Assembly: GCF_045310695.1 (NCBI RefSeq)
Contig: NZ_JBJIAA010000003.1
Location: forward strand, 247,992-311,991
Origin: Clostridium_S neuense
Lineage (GTDB): Bacteria; Bacillota; Clostridia; Clostridiales; Clostridiaceae
Length of the DNA stretch: 64,000 nt
Direction: 5' to 3'
A program made the translations under genes and the position numbers. Below are positions 1-9,487 of the stretch, one piece after another (the first letter of the stretch is position 1; each line of letters starts with the position of its first letter). The notes beneath the pieces were generated by a model. The model was given only the letters and a program-made list of their open reading frames with translations, searched no databases and was not told the DNA's origin.

Positions 1-1
1 T

Positions 2-925
2 CATGCTTATTATAACGGAATGAATTTGTTTGAAGATTTAACTGATAAGATGGACGATTGGGCTTCTTATGATCAAACAGTTTTAAATTCGTGTAAAATG
101 AACGGTAGAATATATGGAGTACCATTTGGAGCTAACTGTTTAGCCTTGTTCTATAATGAAGATATGCTCAAGGAAGCTGGATGTGAAGTGCCTAAGACTT
201 GGGAAGAATTTGAGGAAACTGCAGAAAAACTAACCAATGGAAGCACTTATGGCTTTGGTATGACAGCGCTTCAAAGTGAAGAAAGCCTTTATGAGTTTCT
301 CCCAATTTTATGGTCATATGGTGGTGAAATAGATAATATTAATAGTTCAGAAGGGAAGCAAGCTTTTTCAATATTGCAGAATTTAGTTAGAGATGGTTCA
401 ATGAGTAAAGCTACTACTAATTTAACCTTGGTTGACTTAATGAATCAATTTGTAAATAAAAAAATTGCGATGATGTTTAATTCACCAATGATAGTGCAAA
501 CTATTCGTGAAAAAGGTAAAGGTTTAAATTGGAATGTAACATTTCTTCCTAAGGTAGGAGAAAACGTTTCTATAATAGGAGGAGAAAATTGGGCTGTGCT
601 AAAGGGAAAGAACAAGAATGAGGCAGTTAAGTTTATAAAATATGTTACTCAGAAGGATCGTGTAAAGTCTTATATTAGCAAGTTTGGATTTTTAGCAGCA
701 AGAACAGATATTATGAAGGATCAATATCTAGATGATGAGGTTATGAGAAAGTTTTATGAAATTTATAAGTATTCAAGGCAAAGAGAAATTACTAAAGAAT
801 GGCCGCTTAAATCTGAAGTCATTTCTAATGCTATGAATGAGATCATAATGGGTGGCAAAGATTTAGACAAAATTTTAGAAGAAGCGCAGCAAAGTATGAA
901 TAATATTTCAAAAGAGGAACAATGA
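2..925 (+). CDS. Extracellular solute-binding protein, family 1 (sugar type), 5' truncated by window
   Basis: The reading frame is open to the left edge; the six codons before the first ATG (position 20) continue the protein, so the N-terminus and any signal peptide lie outside. The visible part resembles the middle and C-terminal lobes of periplasmic sugar-binding proteins of ABC importers (SBP_bac_1), with the characteristic YGVPFGANC stretch early and a helical C-terminus. The stop is followed after one base by the start of a YesM-type sensor kinase, so the genes are translationally coupled. No ABC permease lies downstream inside the window. The protein may therefore present its sugar to the kinase rather than, or as well as, feeding a transporter; that role is inference. 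Ligand unknown. Confidence 0.85.
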   Translation, partial: HAYYNGMNLFEDLTDKMDDWASYDQTVLNSCKMNGRIYGVPFGANCLALFYNEDMLKEAGCEVPKTWEEFEETAEKLTNGSTYGFGMTALQSEESLYEFLPILWSYGGEIDNINSSEGKQAFSILQNLVRDGSMSKATTNLTLVDLMNQFVNKKIAMMFNSPMIVQTIREKGKGLNWNVTFLPKVGENVSIIGGENWAVLKGKNKNEAVKFIKYVTQKDRVKSYISKFGFLAARTDIMKDQYLDDEVMRKFYEIYKYSRQREITKEWPLKSEVISNAMNEIIMGGKDLDKILEEAQQSMNNISKEEQ

Positions 926-926
926 A

Positions 927-2693
927 ATGAATAATATGAAAAAAAGAAACAGTTTAGTTTACCAATTAATCTCAGCTTTCTTAGTATTGTCTATTATTCC
1001 AGTTACATTAGCAATGATTATATTTAACTTCCGTATGAAAAACTATATTGAGAAAAATATGAATCAATTGATTAAAAGCAATGTATATAAGACACAGCAG
1101 TACTTAGAACTTTCTTTAAATGTTTATGAAAGTTTAATTTATGACGTTTATACAAGTGAGGATATTATTCCAATAGTTGAAGACATGAATGAACAAAAAG
1201 GAGATACGGATGTTCTTTATAGCCAGCTTCGTAGGAGGTTAAATAGGATAGTGAATAAGAACACATATGTACAAGGACTAACTATTATAACTAGCAGCGG
1301 AAGAATTATTTATTATGATAAGTTATCGTCCTCCTCGGAAAATAGTCAGTGGATTAAATTTAATAAGAGCTTCAATAACACTATGAAGAATGAAGATCCT
1401 ATACTGTATCTTCCAACTCAATTTGAGACCAAAATTGGTGATGAAAAATACTATATGTTTCACATGGCCCATAAGATGATAGATTATAGAGATATTTATA
1501 AGAATATTGGTACGGTTATTATAAGCATTGACTCATCTGTACTGGAGGAAGTGTGTAAGCAGCAGTATCAGGGCAATGATCAAAATGAAAATTTGGGCGT
1601 GAATATGATTTGTGATAAAGATGGTAAATTGGTTTATTATGAGGATAAGAATAAAATTGGGGAAAAAGAAAAAAATGAGTTTAGTTCTCAATATAAAATA
1701 ACTGAAATTAAGGATAATAAATCTGGGTGGATAATTAAAAATTTGTACGATGAAAAGCAATATATGGAGGTTATACGCCAGCAAGAAGAAACCACTATAA
1801 TCATGATGGTTTGTATTGTAGTTATACTAGTACTAGTTGTATTTAAATGGACTAGTAAGCTTACAAGCTCTATTAGAACAGTAGTTAATGCCATGAAAGT
1901 AGTAGAAAAGGGGGAATTAAAAGTTAAAATTGAGGAGGATAAAAATATGCCTAATGAGATTTTTACTATAGCAGATGGCTTTAACAGAATGGTGGAACGT
2001 GTTGAAGAGTTGATGCAAAATGTTACACAAGCAACTCTAAAACAAAAGGATGCTGAAATAAAGGCATTAGAAGCTCAAATAAATCCTCATTTTTTGTATA
2101 ATACTTTAGATACTATTAACTGGAAGGCTATTGAAAATGAAGAATTTGAAATTAGTAACATGATTAATTCTTTAGGAAAAATATTGCGCTATGCAGTACT
2201 AAACAGTAATGGAATTGTCACAGTAAAAGATGAACTAGAATGGTTAAAGCCATATATTTATTTGCAGGAAGCCAGATTAGAAAATAAATTTGAGTTTTTT
2301 GTAAATATAAGTGAAGAGTTACAGAATTGTGAAACACACAAATTACTATTGCAGCCTTTTATAGAAAATTCAATTCGTCATGGTTTCTCTGAAAAAAATA
2401 AAACTTATATTTTGATTATAACCTGCAAGGAAAAAGGAGCTTCCATTGAGTTTTGCATTGAGGATAACGGTAAAGGTATGGATGAAGAAATTATGCATAA
2501 AATAAATAATAATCAGCTAAAGCATGAATATTCAAAAGACCACATAGGAATTGGAAATGTTCTTGGAAGATTGGAAATGTATTATGGAAAAGAAGCAGCA
2601 ATTCATGTTGAAAGTGAAAAAAATAAGTACACAAGAGTATATATAAGAATACCAAAGAGGTTAAAGAAAAAAAGTGAGGAGGTAACTGTATGA
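927..2693 (+). CDS. YesM/LytS-type sensor histidine kinase
   Basis: A 588-residue membrane sensor kinase. A transmembrane helix at about residues 12-34 and a second at about 286-306 bracket an extracytoplasmic sensing domain of about 250 residues. HAMP follows, then the His_kinase (PF06580-type) motif INPHFLYNTLDTINW with the likely phospho-acceptor His388, then an HATPase domain with N box (QPFIENSIRHGF) and G boxes (DNGKGMD, GIGN). It starts one base after the solute-binding protein stop, and its end overlaps the regulator start by four bases (ATGA). This is the architecture of kinases that sense carbohydrates through a partner binding protein in Firmicutes. The stimulus cannot be read from sequence. 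Confidence 0.93.
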   Translation: MNNMKKRNSLVYQLISAFLVLSIIPVTLAMIIFNFRMKNYIEKNMNQLIKSNVYKTQQYLELSLNVYESLIYDVYTSEDIIPIVEDMNEQKGDTDVLYSQLRRRLNRIVNKNTYVQGLTIITSSGRIIYYDKLSSSSENSQWIKFNKSFNNTMKNEDPILYLPTQFETKIGDEKYYMFHMAHKMIDYRDIYKNIGTVIISIDSSVLEEVCKQQYQGNDQNENLGVNMICDKDGKLVYYEDKNKIGEKEKNEFSSQYKITEIKDNKSGWIIKNLYDEKQYMEVIRQQEETTIIMMVCIVVILVLVVFKWTSKLTSSIRTVVNAMKVVEKGELKVKIEEDKNMPNEIFTIADGFNRMVERVEELMQNVTQATLKQKDAEIKALEAQINPHFLYNTLDTINWKAIENEEFEISNMINSLGKILRYAVLNSNGIVTVKDELEWLKPYIYLQEARLENKFEFFVNISEELQNCETHKLLLQPFIENSIRHGFSEKNKTYILIITCKEKGASIEFCIEDNGKGMDEEIMHKINNNQLKHEYSKDHIGIGNVLGRLEMYYGKEAAIHVESEKNKYTRVYIRIPKRLKKKSEEVTV

Positions 2694-4231
2694 CAATTGC
2701 AATCATCGAAGATGAGTATGTAATTAGAAAAGGAATTTCTAGGACGCTAGAAAAAATCAATAGTAAATATGAAATTGTTGGACAAGCGGAAGATGGAGTT
2801 GAAGGATTAAATTTAGTTAAAGCAAAAAAACCAGATTTAATTATAACAGATATTAAAATGCCTAAAATGGATGGTTTAGAACTGTTGCATGCATTAAGAA
2901 GTGATGGGATTCAAGTAAAGGCTATTGTATTAAGTGCTTATTCAGAGTTCGAGTATGCCCAAAAAGCCATTTCTTTAGGGGTTAGTGAGTATATTTTAAA
3001 ACCAATATCAATTTTAGATTTATCATCGGCATTAGAACATATAGAAAATCAGCTTAATGAGGAAAGAAAGGTTAGGGCAGAGCATCCAAAAGAGCTTTAT
3101 GAGCTAGATAGTATTTTATCGAGAAGTGTTTTGGGAAATTTAAATATGTCAGAGGATTTAAATAAATTTTTAGAGGAACAGTATAATTTAGTAGCTACAG
3201 ATGACATGGGGATTTTTCAAATATACCTAGGTGAATTATTTTCTGATAAAATAGATAAATTAAAAGCTCAGCTAAAATTGCTAAATAAACAAGAATTTAA
3301 TTTTAATATTTTAGAATTTAGTCAATGGAATATTGTAATTTTAGTCATTTATAACATGAAAAATAAAGATATGGTTAAGACTTATTTTGAAAAAAGCGTT
3401 ATATCAGTTATTAGAAGTAATATTTCAACGAAATTTGTTTATGGATGGAATTTTAGTTATGGTTTACTGAAGATGAATGAGAGTGTAGAAGCTTTGAAAA
3501 ATAAACTTCAGTTTAATCTAACCATGGGAGAAGGCGCGCTCATAGATTATGGTGTTGTAAGTAATATGAGGACGAAGCAGTTTTTATATCCAATAGATAT
3601 TGAAAATAAAATTAAAGTTGCCATCATAAAAAAGGATGTGAAAAATGTAAAAGAAATTTTTACTGCTTTTGAAGCTTACTGTAGAAGTGAAATTTATGAA
3701 CCTAAAGATATTAAGGAAGCTTGCGTTAATTTTTGCTGGGCTGTAATTAATACATCAAAAGAGTTGAATAGTTTACTATATCAAAATTTGGATGTTCAAA
3801 CACTTTTGAAGAATATCATGTTATCCATTACCTGGGAAGAAATTGAACAAGTATTGTATAAATTATTTGAAGAAATTTTAGCGTCAAATATTGGGGAAGA
3901 AAATAAAACAGTAAGTTTAGTTGTTAAAAGGGCACAGAGCTTAATTCACGAGTATTACAATCAAGGAATTAATTTGGATGAAATTGCAGCAAAATTGAAT
4001 ATTACAGCTGATTATTTGGGAAAGCAGTTTAAAAAGGAAATTGGAGAATCCTTTAATACCTATGCTAGAAATTATAGAATTAATAAAGTTAAAGCACTGC
4101 TACTAGGAACAGAATTAAAGGTGTATCAAATTGCTGAATTAACTGGATATTCAGATTCAAAATATATGAGTAAGGTTTTTAAGGAAACAACAGGATATTT
4201 GCCCAATGATTACAGAAAGTTATACAAGTAA
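2690..4231 (+). CDS. YesN-type response regulator, AraC family output
   Basis: A 513-residue two-component regulator. The receiver domain spans residues 1-120, with acidic residues E7/D8, phospho-acceptor Asp54 (TDIKMPKMDG) and the conserved Lys in YILKPIS. A middle region of about 280 residues has no recognised enzyme motif. The C-terminal 100 residues are a double helix-turn-helix of the AraC type (IAAKLNITADYLGKQFKKEIG, with the second helix pair ending at GYLPNDYRKLYK). It overlaps the kinase gene by four bases, so the two are surely partners. AraC-type regulators bind direct repeats, and a pair of such repeats lies about 50-115 bases downstream of this gene in front of the sugar symporter, a plausible but untested target. 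Confidence 0.92.
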   Translation: MTIAIIEDEYVIRKGISRTLEKINSKYEIVGQAEDGVEGLNLVKAKKPDLIITDIKMPKMDGLELLHALRSDGIQVKAIVLSAYSEFEYAQKAISLGVSEYILKPISILDLSSALEHIENQLNEERKVRAEHPKELYELDSILSRSVLGNLNMSEDLNKFLEEQYNLVATDDMGIFQIYLGELFSDKIDKLKAQLKLLNKQEFNFNILEFSQWNIVILVIYNMKNKDMVKTYFEKSVISVIRSNISTKFVYGWNFSYGLLKMNESVEALKNKLQFNLTMGEGALIDYGVVSNMRTKQFLYPIDIENKIKVAIIKKDVKNVKEIFTAFEAYCRSEIYEPKDIKEACVNFCWAVINTSKELNSLLYQNLDVQTLLKNIMLSITWEEIEQVLYKLFEEILASNIGEENKTVSLVVKRAQSLIHEYYNQGINLDEIAAKLNITADYLGKQFKKEIGESFNTYARNYRINKVKALLLGTELKVYQIAELTGYSDSKYMSKVFKETTGYLPNDYRKLYK

Positions 4232-4282
4232 TATAAAATGATTTAAATAAGTGTTCGGATTTTTTCTCCTTTTACAGTTTTT

Positions 4283-4339
4283 TCGAGTATGAAACGTATA
4301 CAAAGTTGTATAAAATGTAATCGAGTACAAGGTGTATAA
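4283..4339 (+). promoter_or_regulatory. Direct repeat, candidate operator for the YesN-type regulator
   Basis: Two copies of TCGAGTA-N6-GTATA lie at 4283-4300 and 4321-4338, 38 bases apart and with identical internal spacing, in the 196-base gap between the response regulator and the sugar symporter. Direct repeats of this size are typical binding sites of AraC-type regulators. A nearby sequence around 4371 resembles a CcpA cre site but matches poorly. No clear -35/-10 pair was identified. Function is inference from position and symmetry. Confidence 0.4.
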
Positions 4340-4427
4340 CGATTTTTAATTTGATTTTTTTTACAACGTTTACTCAATTGTTAAATTAAATAAATATTAT
4401 TTATTAACTGTTTAAGGAGGAATTATA

Positions 4428-5795
4428 ATGAATAAAAAAGTATCTCCAGCATTAATTTATTTCTTTGGAGCTTTTGGCGGTTTTATGTTTGGATATGATA
4501 TAGGAATAATCAATGGTGCGTTGCCAGGAATTAAAGCAACCTGGAATGTTAATCCTTGGTTAGAAGGTATGATTACTTCGGGATTGTTTTTAGGGGCTAT
4601 GGTTGGTGCCTCATTAATGGCTTACTTAGCAGATCGTTTTGGTCGTCGTCGAATGATTATGTGGAGTGCAATTGTATTTGCAATTGGTGCTTTAGGTTCT
4701 GGTTTCTCTAAGAGTACAAGTCTTTTGATTGCGGCTCGTCTTATTTTAGGTGTAGCTGTAGGTGGTGCTTCCGCTTTAGTTCCAATGTATATGGGTGAAA
4801 TTAGTCCTGCGGAAACACGTGGAAAACTATCAGGTTTGAATCAATTAATGATAACTGTAGGAATGCTTATTGCTTATGGTGTAAATTATGCATTTGTACA
4901 TGTATTTGAAGGTTGGCGTTGGATGCTTGGTGGAGCAGCTGTTCCAGCATTAGTGTTGTTATTTGGGACATTTATCTTACCAGAATCACCAAGGTTTTTG
5001 TCTAGAATTGGTAAAAATGATGAAGCATTAAAGGTGTTACAGGCATTGCGTTCTCCTGAGGAAGCTGCAAGTGAGTATGATGCAATCGTTAACGCTAAGC
5101 ATAGCGCTAATGGAACATTTAAGGACTTATTTGGAAAGACAGCTTTACCTGCTGTAATTGCAGGTTGTGGTTTGACATTTTTACAACAAGTACAGGGAGC
5201 AAACACAATTTTTTATTACTCTTCTCAAATTTTATCTAAGGTATTTGGTTCATCAATTGGTGGTGTCATTAGTACTGTTGGTATTGGTATCGTTTTTGTA
5301 GTAGCAACAGCTATAACTTTACTAGTTGTAGATAAATTTAAGCGTCGTACTTTATTTATGACAGGTTCTATTGGAATGGGAGCATCTTTATTATTGGTTG
5401 GATTAATTTATCCTGCTGCTAAAGCTAATCATGCTTGGGCAACTTGGACTGTGTTCTTATTCATATGTATATATGTTATTTTCTATGCATATTCTTGGGC
5501 TGCTGCTACTTGGATCGTAGTCGGAGAATTATTCCCAAGTAACGTTAGAGGCCTTGCAACTGGTATTGCATCAGCAGTTAACTGGTTTGGAAACATTGTT
5601 GTTGCTTTATTCTTCCCAGTGTTACTTGAAACAGTAGGATTATCTATAATCTTCTTTGGTTTTGCTGCAATTTGTGTAATAGGATTTTTATTTGCAAAAT
5701 TTGTTCTATATGAAACAAAAGGAAAATCATTGGAAGAAATCGAAACATATTTATATAATCGTTCTATTGGTAAAGCTGTTGGATTAGATGATTAA
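4428..5795 (+). CDS. MFS sugar/H+ symporter, SP (xylose/arabinose) family
   Basis: A 455-residue, 12-helix inner membrane transporter. The sugar porter marks are all present: FGYDIGIINGA in helix 1, DRFGRRR between helices 2 and 3, PESPRFL after helix 6, the QQVQGANTIFYYS substrate-binding stretch in helix 7, and ETKGKSLEEIE at the end. The nearest relatives I know are pentose and hexose proton symporters of lactic acid bacteria (XylT-like) and AraE/XylE. A strong GGAGG lies nine bases upstream of the ATG. Arginine codon use differs from neighbours: 11 of 14 Arg codons are CGN, where this chromosome mostly uses AGA. This suggests acquisition, perhaps from Lactobacillales. The adjacent two-component operon probably controls it. 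Confidence 0.92.
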   Translation: MNKKVSPALIYFFGAFGGFMFGYDIGIINGALPGIKATWNVNPWLEGMITSGLFLGAMVGASLMAYLADRFGRRRMIMWSAIVFAIGALGSGFSKSTSLLIAARLILGVAVGGASALVPMYMGEISPAETRGKLSGLNQLMITVGMLIAYGVNYAFVHVFEGWRWMLGGAAVPALVLLFGTFILPESPRFLSRIGKNDEALKVLQALRSPEEAASEYDAIVNAKHSANGTFKDLFGKTALPAVIAGCGLTFLQQVQGANTIFYYSSQILSKVFGSSIGGVISTVGIGIVFVVATAITLLVVDKFKRRTLFMTGSIGMGASLLLVGLIYPAAKANHAWATWTVFLFICIYVIFYAYSWAAATWIVVGELFPSNVRGLATGIASAVNWFGNIVVALFFPVLLETVGLSIIFFGFAAICVIGFLFAKFVLYETKGKSLEEIETYLYNRSIGKAVGLDD

Positions 5796-5837
5796 TTTGA
5801 CTTGGTTTAGATTATAAAAGTGAATAAATCTAAATTT

Positions 5838-5868
5838 ACCGCATTGGAGAAGTTCAATGCGGTTTTTA
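5838..5868 (+). terminator. Rho-independent terminator after sugar symporter
   Basis: A perfect nine-base stem (ACCGCATTG / CAATGCGGT) with an eight-base loop is followed by a T run. Confidence 0.9.
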
Positions 5869-5990
5869 TTTCTATTTTTATTTTTAAAATGGTTATAATA
5901 TATATAGATATACCAGTTAAAGTTTCAAGGTGATTTGTTTTTATTTAAGGTATTAAAATATATGGAATACTGCAGAGAAAGGATTTTTTA

Positions 5991-8024
5991 ATGAATTTGT
6001 TAATGATAATATTGCTTCTTATGGTATGCTTGTTAATTTCTAATATTATTAGTCACTATATACCATTTATTCCTACAGCATTAATTCAAATAGCTTTAGG
6101 CGTAATTCTTGCAATTACTTTTAAACAGAATTCATTTGAAATAAAAGAACAGTGGTTTTTTCTTTTATTTGTGGCACCAATTTTATATAATGATGGCAAG
6201 TATTTTCCTAGAAATGAATTGTGGAAAATGAAGTGGTCTATATTTGGAAATTCTCTTGTATTAGTTATTTTAACAACTATTGGAGGAGGATATTTTATTC
6301 ATTGGATGATACCAGATATCCCTCTTGCTGCAGCGTTTGCATTAGCAGCTATTTTATCTCCAACTGATCCAGTAGCTGTAAATGGGATTGAAAAGCGTAT
6401 TCATATACCAGAAAAGATATTAAATCTTGTTAGAGGAGAATCTTTAATAAATGATGCATCTGGTATAGTAGCCTTTAATTATGCAATAACTGCTGTGGTA
6501 ACTAGTAATTTTTCATTAGGAAAAGCAATTTTAAATTTTGCATATGTATTTTTAGTAGGTGCAGCTGTGGGATTAATTTTCACCTTACTCATAACAGTTA
6601 TAAGATTTACTTTACGTAAAGAAGGAATAAATGATGTCATATTTCATTCTTTGCTGCAAATATTGACGCCATTTGGCATTTTTGCCATCACAGAAGAATT
6701 TTTGCATGCATCAGGAGTAATTGCAGTGGTAGCGGCCGGAATAGTTCATTCATTAATAAAAGAAAGAATAGAAATTAGAATAGCTGAAGAGCAGGTTCTT
6801 ACAGAAAACATATGGTCAATTATTTTATTTGTTTTAAATGGAAGTGTATTTTTATTATTGGGACTAAATATACCTTTATCAATGGTAGAAACAATAGCTA
6901 ATCCAGATATAGGAAATTGGAGAGCTGTAGGATATGCGGCTTCTATTTGTGGAGCTGTTTTAACAATTCGTTTTGCTTGGGCATATTTTTCTTCTTATTG
7001 TGAATATCATTTTGGTAAGGCAAAGAATATTGAAAAACCAAATATAAAAGTTGCTTTGTTAACTAGTTTAACTGGTGTTAGAGGTACGGTTACAATGGCA
7101 GGAGTTTTATCAATCCCATTTTTTTTAAACAGTGGGAGGGCATTTCCACAAAGGTCACTTATATTATTTTTGACTGCGGCTGTAATATTATTTACATTAG
7201 TAGCTGCAACAGTGTTCTTGCCATTTCTAAGCAAAGATGGATTAGTAGAAGGTGAAAAAACTTATAATAATGATTTAAATGTGGCGAAGAATAAACTTTT
7301 ATTAGCTAGTATTAAATCAATTGAAGCGGAAGTAGATGAGAATAATGAGGCTGCAGCCTATGAATTGATTAATGAATATAGAAGGATATTTCAGAAGCAT
7401 AGATTTAAGCAGGATTCATTTGTACAGGGGGCAGATGTTGAACAAAGGAAAGTAATAGAAGTACGATTGTTAGCATTGGAGGCAGAGAGAAGATATGTAT
7501 ATGAATTAATAGATAAGAATGAAATAAATGAAGAACTTTTTATGAATTTTGATAAAGCTTTTGATTATAGGGAAGAAGCTTTTTTAAGAAATACTCGTCA
7601 GGATACTATGTATCTTATAAGAAAACTAATAAGATGGTGGAAGCGCCTTTATAGAAATTACCATAAGCGAAAATGTACTACGTTAAATAATTTACAGCTA
7701 GTAAAAGATATTCAGCTAAGGGCAGCTCGAACTGCAGTTAAAACTCTGAAGGAATGTGAAAAGAAGCATGGAAGGTCTAAAGCGCTTAATACAGTGATTT
7801 TTGATTATAAAAGCATGATTAATAGACTAAAGGGAACGATGGTGAAATACAATGAAAAGAGTATAGAACAAAAAGAAGAGTTAAGAATAAAGGCAATGGA
7901 TGTGGAACGCTCGGAGATCCGCAGAATGTATGAACTTGGAGAAATTACTAGAGAACAATCAAATGAGTTAAGAAGATACATAAACTATATTGAAAGTGTG
8001 ATTTTATATAAGCCTAATGAATGA
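5991..8024 (+). CDS. CPA1-family Na+(K+)/H+ antiporter with long cytoplasmic tail
   Basis: A 677-residue membrane antiporter. About 12 helices fill residues 1-415 and carry the CPA1 marks SPTDPVAV, GESLINDASGIVAFN (with the ND ion-binding pair) and TGVRGTVTMAG. The remaining 260 residues are hydrophilic, highly charged and mostly helical, longer than in NhaP-type relatives, and resemble the regulatory tail of Bacillus NhaG/YjcE-type antiporters. It would exchange cytoplasmic Na+ or K+ for protons in pH and salt homeostasis. It stands alone, after a terminator and before an independent promoter, so it is probably monocistronic. Ion preference cannot be told from sequence. Confidence 0.9.
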   Translation: MNLLMIILLLMVCLLISNIISHYIPFIPTALIQIALGVILAITFKQNSFEIKEQWFFLLFVAPILYNDGKYFPRNELWKMKWSIFGNSLVLVILTTIGGGYFIHWMIPDIPLAAAFALAAILSPTDPVAVNGIEKRIHIPEKILNLVRGESLINDASGIVAFNYAITAVVTSNFSLGKAILNFAYVFLVGAAVGLIFTLLITVIRFTLRKEGINDVIFHSLLQILTPFGIFAITEEFLHASGVIAVVAAGIVHSLIKERIEIRIAEEQVLTENIWSIILFVLNGSVFLLLGLNIPLSMVETIANPDIGNWRAVGYAASICGAVLTIRFAWAYFSSYCEYHFGKAKNIEKPNIKVALLTSLTGVRGTVTMAGVLSIPFFLNSGRAFPQRSLILFLTAAVILFTLVAATVFLPFLSKDGLVEGEKTYNNDLNVAKNKLLLASIKSIEAEVDENNEAAAYELINEYRRIFQKHRFKQDSFVQGADVEQRKVIEVRLLALEAERRYVYELIDKNEINEELFMNFDKAFDYREEAFLRNTRQDTMYLIRKLIRWWKRLYRNYHKRKCTTLNNLQLVKDIQLRAARTAVKTLKECEKKHGRSKALNTVIFDYKSMINRLKGTMVKYNEKSIEQKEELRIKAMDVERSEIRRMYELGEITREQSNELRRYINYIESVILYKPNE

Positions 8025-8102
8025 AATGATAAATTTTGTAATAAACAAAAGGTATGTGGAATATTGATAAATAGTGAATTATAAGCTGCATGTATGTTTA
8101 GT

Positions 8103-8131
8103 TTGACACAGATACCCATCTACTTTATAAT
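8103..8131 (+). promoter_or_regulatory. Consensus sigma-A promoter
   Basis: TTGACA (8103-8108), 17-base spacer, TATAAT (8126-8131); both hexamers are perfect. It drives the surface protein gene at 8173. Confidence 0.85.
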
Positions 8132-8172
8132 TTATTAAGAAATCGGAAAAAAGTAAGGAAGCGAAGATTAGT

Positions 8173-9306
8173 ATGATGAATGTTATTAAAACTGCAATTG
8201 TAACTATAATAATATCAATTATATCGGGATTATTGGTAGAGCATTTTAAAAATTTAGCACCTAGAATATTATGCAGCATAGGAAATGGTGTACCTACAGA
8301 AAAAAACAACAGGAAGGTTTATGCGTATGTTATTACTATAAGTAACTTATCAAAAAAAATAATTCACGAATTAACTTTAAATATACAAAGTTCACGAAGT
8401 AACTTAGAAATTGCAGATGCTAAAATAACAAAGGGTTTAAGATTTGATTCCTCAGTAAAGGGGAATATTTTAGATATTGATATACCTTTTTTAAGTAAAG
8501 GTGATAAGTTTTCAGTTACAGTATATATAGAGAAACGTACTAAACCTGTAATTGTAATGAGATCACCTGAAAATTTTAAGAGAATAGATTCTGAAGAACA
8601 AAATGGAATTTTATCTGCATTATTTAATACACAAAAAAGTACAAATGGAGGAACCTCGGATTCAGCAAAAAGAAATAAGGCAGCGGTTCCTAGTAAGAAT
8701 GATGATTTTACAATGGTTATGAATAAGGCACCAAGCAGCAAGAAATCAATAGGTAAAGAAATAATGAATATAAGTAATAGAAAAAAAGCGATTATAGCTG
8801 TTACCTCAATTGTCTTACTTATAATTGCTGCAGGTTTAGTTAAATTTTGCTTTAAGAGTACACCTAATAGTGCGCAAGCTTCAACTACAAAAACGGATGT
8901 TAGTAAACAGTCTACAGACTTAAAGAAATCTGGAGATGGATCAACTAGAGGTGGAAGTGAATCATCAAGTGGACAAACTAAAAATACAAATGCAAGGCCA
9001 TATTCACAGAAACCGAATAAAAATGGAGGCGTAAATTCATCATCAAATGATGAGAATAAAAATGGAGGTGCAAAGACACCAACTACTGGAAGTCAAAATG
9101 TAGATACAAAAGGGACTTCGGGTGGGGCAAACGAAAATAAGGATGAAAAATCACCAACCAATACAACGCCTTCAAATACAGATACAAAGGACTCAGGAAA
9201 TGGGACAAATTCAAACACCAATACAAATAATTCAACAGGAGGAACAAATCAAAATACAAATACGAACCAATCAACAAATACAGCATCAGGAAATACAGGC
9301 AAGTAG
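8173..9306 (+). CDS. Two-helix membrane protein with Thr/Asn/Ser-rich extracytoplasmic tail
   Basis: No family was recognised. The 377-residue protein starts with a membrane helix (residues 3-22), followed by a soluble beta-rich segment to about residue 130 that contains TVYIEKRTKPVIVMRSP. A short linker is followed by a second helix at about 204-222 (IIAVTSIVLLIIAAGLVKF). From about residue 225 to the end the chain is almost only Thr, Asn, Ser, Gly, Lys and Gln, as in wall-spanning or glycosylated surface regions. No LPXTG sorting signal or catalytic motif is seen. A perfect consensus promoter suggests strong constitutive expression. It has its own terminator. Function unknown; a cell-envelope role is inference. 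Confidence 0.75.
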   Translation: MMNVIKTAIVTIIISIISGLLVEHFKNLAPRILCSIGNGVPTEKNNRKVYAYVITISNLSKKIIHELTLNIQSSRSNLEIADAKITKGLRFDSSVKGNILDIDIPFLSKGDKFSVTVYIEKRTKPVIVMRSPENFKRIDSEEQNGILSALFNTQKSTNGGTSDSAKRNKAAVPSKNDDFTMVMNKAPSSKKSIGKEIMNISNRKKAIIAVTSIVLLIIAAGLVKFCFKSTPNSAQASTTKTDVSKQSTDLKKSGDGSTRGGSESSSGQTKNTNARPYSQKPNKNGGVNSSSNDENKNGGAKTPTTGSQNVDTKGTSGGANENKDEKSPTNTTPSNTDTKDSGNGTNSNTNTNNSTGGTNQNTNTNQSTNTASGNTGK

Positions 9307-9385
9307 TTTGTTGCTATTTAAGTATTAATGTGAATTGATTAATTATATTGCTTAATAAAAAGCTAGTTGTTAAAATTTTTATATA

Positions 9386-9420
9386 AAAGAACTCTCGAGT
9401 GTTATATCGGGAGTTCTTTT
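9386..9420. terminator. Rho-independent terminator, long stem
   Basis: A 14-base stem around AAGAACTCTCGA / TCGGGAGTTCTT (one G-U pair) with an eight-base loop is flanked by A and T runs on both sides, so it could work in either direction. It ends the 8173 gene. Confidence 0.85.
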
Positions 9421-9487
9421 ATATAAAAAATAATTTTATTAAAGATAAATCATCTAAAAATTTAGAAATAATTTACATAGAAGTGCT

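Noticed and set aside
1533..1894. Minus-strand ORFs within the YesM-type kinase gene
   Set aside because: Low-complexity Ile/Phe/Leu-rich shadow of the coding strand; no ribosome site, no family pattern.
4366..4382. CcpA cre site before the sugar symporter
   Set aside because: About ten of 14 positions match one cre form; the other candidate near 4289 lacks one base. Not convincing.
9122..9328. Gln/Ile-rich ORF overlapping the tail of the 8173 gene
   Set aside because: Frame-shifted reading of a repetitive Thr/Asn codon region; no start signal.
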